Assembly (NCBI GenBank): GCA_036525295.1 | Contig: DATDAQ010000088.1 | Span: 1 to 17,722 of the forward strand | DNA: 17,722 nt | Direction of reading: 5' to 3' | Source: VRUE01 sp036525295 | Lineage (GTDB): Bacteria; Actinomycetota; Thermoleophilia; Solirubrobacterales; 70-9 | In this document: piece after piece, positions 15,015-17,722 of the stretch | How the letters are laid out: the number at the start of each line of letters is the position of its first letter | Numbering within the stretch: the first letter of the stretch is position 1 | Program-made: the position numbers and the translations under genes | Notes under the pieces: model-generated | Seen by the model: the letters and a program-made list of their open reading frames with translations, nothing else | Databases searched by the model: none | Told to the model about the DNA's origin: nothing

Positions 15015-16574
15015 ATGCTTACCGTCCAGAGCCTGCTCGACGAACTCGACCTCGAGCTCGTGGCCGGCGCCGACGCGGCCGAAGCACCGGTGCGCTGGGT
15101 CCACATCTCCGAGCTCGAGGACCCGACGCCGTGGCTCTCGGGCGGCGAGCTGATGCTGAGCACCGGCATCCCGCTCGGCAGCGCGGCCAAGCAGCGAGCC
15201 TTCATCCGGCTGCTCGCCGACAGCAACCTGGCCGGCCTCGGCTTCGGCACCGGCTTCAGTCACGACAAGCTGCCGAAGGCCCTGGTCGAGGAGGCACGCA
15301 AACGCGAATTCCCGCTCTTCGAGGTTCCCTACTCGGTCCCGTTCATCGCGATCACCGAGAAGGCCTTCGCCCGCCTCGTCAACGAGCAGTACGAGGTGCT
15401 GCAGCGCGGCATCGCGGTGCAGCGGCGGCTCGAGCGGCTGGTCCTCGAAGAGCGCGGCCTGGAGGAGATCGTGGCGACGATCTCCTCCGCGGTCGGCGGC
15501 ACCGTGGCGATCCTCGGCGGTCGCGGCGAGCGCCTCGCCGGTCGCGCCTTCCGCCGCCAGCTCTCGGCCGAGACCGTGAAAGCGATCCGCGAGGAAGCGC
15601 TGGCGCACACCGCCGACGGCCACCCGTTCGTTCCCTCTCACCCGGCGGTGGCCGGCCGCGCCCTCGCCCACCCGGTGATCTCGCCCGGCGGCGGCCCGCC
15701 GCAGGCGTGGGTGGTGATCGTCCGCGACTCGGGCGGCCTCGGTGACTTCGAGCGGCTGATCCTGCAGCAGGCGGTCGCCGTCGTCGCCCTGGAGCTGATG
15801 CGGCGCCGGGTCGCGAGCGAGACCGAGCGGCGGCTCGCCGGCGACGTCCTCGCCGGGGCGCTGGGCGGCCGGCTCGATCCGACCGAGCTGCGCCGCCGCC
15901 TCGAGCCCTTCGGCATCGGTGACGAGGCCGCGGTGCTGGTCTTCGACCTCGACGACCCGGCCGCCGCCGAGCCAGTGCTCGAGCGAGCACTCGCCGCCGA
16001 CGCCTGCCCCGCCGTGGTCGCGCCGCACGCCAGCGGTCGCCGCGAGCTGCTCTGCGCGGTCGTCGACGCCGCCGACCGCGACCCGGTCGACCTCGCCGCC
16101 GACGCCCGTCGCGCCCTGGTCAAGGAACGGGGCGCCGTCCGTGCCGCCGCTAGCCGCCCGGCACCGCCCGAGAGCCTGCGGCACTCCTTCCACGAGGCGC
16201 GTTGCGCTCTCGAGGCGACGGCCATCGGCAAAAACGGCAGCGCCCCGGAGGTGGCCTCTTGGCGCGACCTCGGCGCCTTCACGCTGCTGCTCTCGATCCA
16301 GGACGACGAGGCGCTGAAGCTCTACTGCGACAGCGTGCTCGGCCCGATCGAGGAGGGCGACGAGGACTACGGCGGCGAGCTGTTGCGCTCGCTGGAGGCC
16401 TTCATCGAGCAGAACGGCCAGTGGGAGAAGGCCGCTCGCGAGGTGTACTGCCACCGGCACACGCTGCGCTACCGGATGCGCAAAGTCGAGGAGCTGACCG
16501 GGCGCGACCTCTCGCGAGCCCATGACCGGATCGAGTTCTGGCTGGCGTTGCGCGCCAGGGAGCTGGTGACGTGA
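15015..16574 (+). CDS. PucR-family transcriptional regulator
   Basis: The protein has 519 residues. An N-terminal PucR-type sensory domain (about 1-125) begins MLTVQSLLDELDLELVAG and includes the family-like WLSGGELMLSTG. The middle (about 280-430) is a GGDEF-like degenerate domain usual in the family. The C-terminal helix-turn-helix (about 457-515) contains YCHRHTLRYRMRKVEELTGR, the PucR/CdaR C-terminal signature. Members respond to small nitrogen metabolites such as purines, amino acids and polyamines, mostly as activators. The RBS GGATAGG (15001-15007) overlaps the aminotransferase stop. The last codon overlaps the next gene's GTG (GTGA). Its position between two catabolic genes, opposite a divergent operon, suggests it controls both by binding the palindromic region (inference). 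Confidence 0.9.
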   Translation: MLTVQSLLDELDLELVAGADAAEAPVRWVHISELEDPTPWLSGGELMLSTGIPLGSAAKQRAFIRLLADSNLAGLGFGTGFSHDKLPKALVEEARKREFPLFEVPYSVPFIAITEKAFARLVNEQYEVLQRGIAVQRRLERLVLEERGLEEIVATISSAVGGTVAILGGRGERLAGRAFRRQLSAETVKAIREEALAHTADGHPFVPSHPAVAGRALAHPVISPGGGPPQAWVVIVRDSGGLGDFERLILQQAVAVVALELMRRRVASETERRLAGDVLAGALGGRLDPTELRRRLEPFGIGDEAAVLVFDLDDPAAAEPVLERALAADACPAVVAPHASGRRELLCAVVDAADRDPVDLAADARRALVKERGAVRAAASRPAPPESLRHSFHEARCALEATAIGKNGSAPEVASWRDLGAFTLLLSIQDDEALKLYCDSVLGPIEEGDEDYGGELLRSLEAFIEQNGQWEKAAREVYCHRHTLRYRMRKVEELTGRDLSRAHDRIEFWLALRARELVT

Positions 16575-17722
16575 GGGTCGGGATTCCCGCCGAGATCAAG
16601 CCGGACGAGTACCGGGTGGCGATCACGCCGGCCGGGGTGAGGGAGATGACCGAGCACGGCCACGAGGTTCTGGTCGAGGCCGGGGCAGGCGAGGGCAGCG
16701 CGATCTCCGACGCCGAATTCGTGTCCCAGGGCGCGCGCATCGCCTCCAGTGCGGCGGCCGTCTTCGGCGAAGCCGAGATGGTGATCAAGGTAAAGGAGCC
16801 ACAGCCGGTCGAGGTCGAGATGTTGCGCCCGGGCCAGCTCCTCTTCACGTACTTGCACCTCGCCCCCGACCCCGAACTGACCCGCGGCCTCTGCGGATCC
16901 GGTGCCACCTGCGTCGCCTACGAGACGGTCGAGGACGCGCGTGGCCGGCTGCCGTTGCTGGCGCCGATGAGCGAGATCGCCGGCAAGATCGCTACCCAGG
17001 CCGGCGCCTTCATGCTCGAGAAGCCGCTCGGCGGCCGCGGCATCCTGCTCGGCGGCGTACCCGGCGTCGCCGCCGCTAACGTGATGGTGATCGGCGGCGG
17101 CGTGGTGGGAATGAACGCGGCCTTCATCGCAATCGGGATGGGGGCCGACGTCTTCGTCTTCGACAAATCGATCGACCGGCTGCGCGAGCTGGAGGCCGAC
17201 TTCGCCGGCAGCTGCTCGACCGTCTACTCGACCACGCTGGCGGTCGAGGAGATGCTGCCGCGCGCCGACCTGGTGATCGGCGCGGTCCTCGTCCACGGCG
17301 CCCGTGCCCCCTACGTCGTGCGCCGCGAGCAGCTGGCGCTGATGAAGCCGGGCGCGGTGCTGGTCGACGTGGCGATCGACCAGGGAGGGTGCTTCGAGAC
17401 CTCGCACCCGACCACCCATCGCGATCCGACCTTCGAGGTCGAAGGGATCACCCACTACTGCGTCGCCAACAGGCCCGGGGCGGTGCCGATCACCTCGACC
17501 CACGCCCTCACCAACGCGACCCTGCCCTACGCGATCGCCCTCGCCGACGAGGGGGTCGCCGGGGCGATTCGGCGCGACCCCGGCCTGCGCCCGGGCGTCA
17601 ACGTCGCCGCCGGGGCGGTCACCCATCCCGCGGTCGCCGAAGGCGTAGGCGTGGAGTGCGTCCCCGTAGAGGACGCCCTGAACCTGCAAACCCCCGCCGA
17701 CGGGCCGAATTCCGGAACTATG
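16571..17722 (+). CDS. ald: Alanine dehydrogenase, extreme 3' end beyond window
   Basis: The open frame of 384 codons reaches the window edge without a stop. The family is about 370 residues, so only a few codons should be missing. The start GTG overlaps the regulator stop (GTGA), with AGGGAG 8 nt upstream. The first residues, RVGIPAEIKPDEYRVAITP, match the family. Lys75 (KVKEP), His96 (LHLAPD) and Asp270 (VAIDQGG) agree in both identity and numbering with the known catalytic residues. The NAD-binding motif VIGGGVVGMNAA is at 173-184. It catalyses L-alanine + NAD+ + H2O to pyruvate + NH4+ + NADH, reversibly, in the cytoplasm. Downstream of a pyruvate aminotransferase it would regenerate pyruvate and release the amine nitrogen as ammonium. 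Confidence 0.93.
   Translation, partial: MRVGIPAEIKPDEYRVAITPAGVREMTEHGHEVLVEAGAGEGSAISDAEFVSQGARIASSAAAVFGEAEMVIKVKEPQPVEVEMLRPGQLLFTYLHLAPDPELTRGLCGSGATCVAYETVEDARGRLPLLAPMSEIAGKIATQAGAFMLEKPLGGRGILLGGVPGVAAANVMVIGGGVVGMNAAFIAIGMGADVFVFDKSIDRLRELEADFAGSCSTVYSTTLAVEEMLPRADLVIGAVLVHGARAPYVVRREQLALMKPGAVLVDVAIDQGGCFETSHPTTHRDPTFEVEGITHYCVANRPGAVPITSTHALTNATLPYAIALADEGVAGAIRRDPGLRPGVNVAAGAVTHPAVAEGVGVECVPVEDALNLQTPADGPNSGTM

Noticed and set aside
13501..16523. Two long minus-strand frames opposite the aminotransferase and PucR genes
   Set aside because: The sense strand encodes clear families with all key residues. The antisense products are His/Arg/Ala-rich shadows of high-GC codons.
16469..17689. 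Minus-strand frame of 406 codons opposite alanine dehydrogenase
   Set aside because: The plus frame from 16571 has the catalytic residues at the family numbering; the antisense frame has none.

Overview
The window is GC-rich and every complete gene is bacterial. It has GTG starts, tightly coupled genes, a Pot-type polyamine ABC transporter, a PucR-type regulator, and a secreted SGNH hydrolase carrying Ig-like repeats of a kind I associate with Thermoleophilia. I infer Actinomycetota, probably Solirubrobacterales or a relative. That is recognition of protein style, not a database result.

Layout. Positions 1-870 (minus) hold the first 290 codons of an enolase-superfamily protein that runs off the left edge. 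Positions 896 to about 1260 (minus) encode the C-terminal part of a PIN-domain (VapC-like) protein whose N-terminus is missing, so it looks like a remnant. Positions 1310-2707 (plus) encode a DAO-family FAD oxidoreductase resembling gamma-glutamylputrescine oxidoreductases. Positions 2765-6274 (plus) encode a 1169-residue secreted protein with seven Ig-like repeats and a C-terminal SGNH/GDSL hydrolase domain. It converges on the next gene.

Positions 6311-13472 are one minus-strand operon. In transcription order it holds an APC-family permease, PotA, PotD, PotB, PotC and a CoA-acylating (methyl)malonate-semialdehyde dehydrogenase. From PotA onward the junctions are extremely tight (1 to 4 nt gaps or a 4-nt overlap). 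Positions 13621-17722 are a divergent plus-strand operon: class III aminotransferase, PucR-family regulator, and alanine dehydrogenase (its last few codons lie beyond the window). The two operons share a 148-bp divergent promoter region. It contains a perfect 15-bp palindrome and a second, overlapping inverted repeat.

How the genes may work together (inference): the ABC transporter and the permease import amines or polyamines. The FAD enzyme and the pyruvate-type aminotransferase deaminate them. Alanine dehydrogenase turns the alanine formed back into pyruvate plus ammonium. The semialdehyde dehydrogenase makes acetyl-CoA (from malonate semialdehyde) or propionyl-CoA. PucR probably senses the substrate and binds the divergent region. 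That a methylmalonate/malonate-semialdehyde dehydrogenase is present, and no aminobutyraldehyde dehydrogenase, points to a beta-alanine-type end product rather than GABA.

I found no RNA genes, CRISPR arrays, insertion sequences or prophage genes. Nothing here amounts to a clear new defence or mobile system. The least ordinary parts are the repeat-SGNH protein with its A-ending Glu/Lys codon preference, the truncated PIN gene, and the operator-like palindromes.
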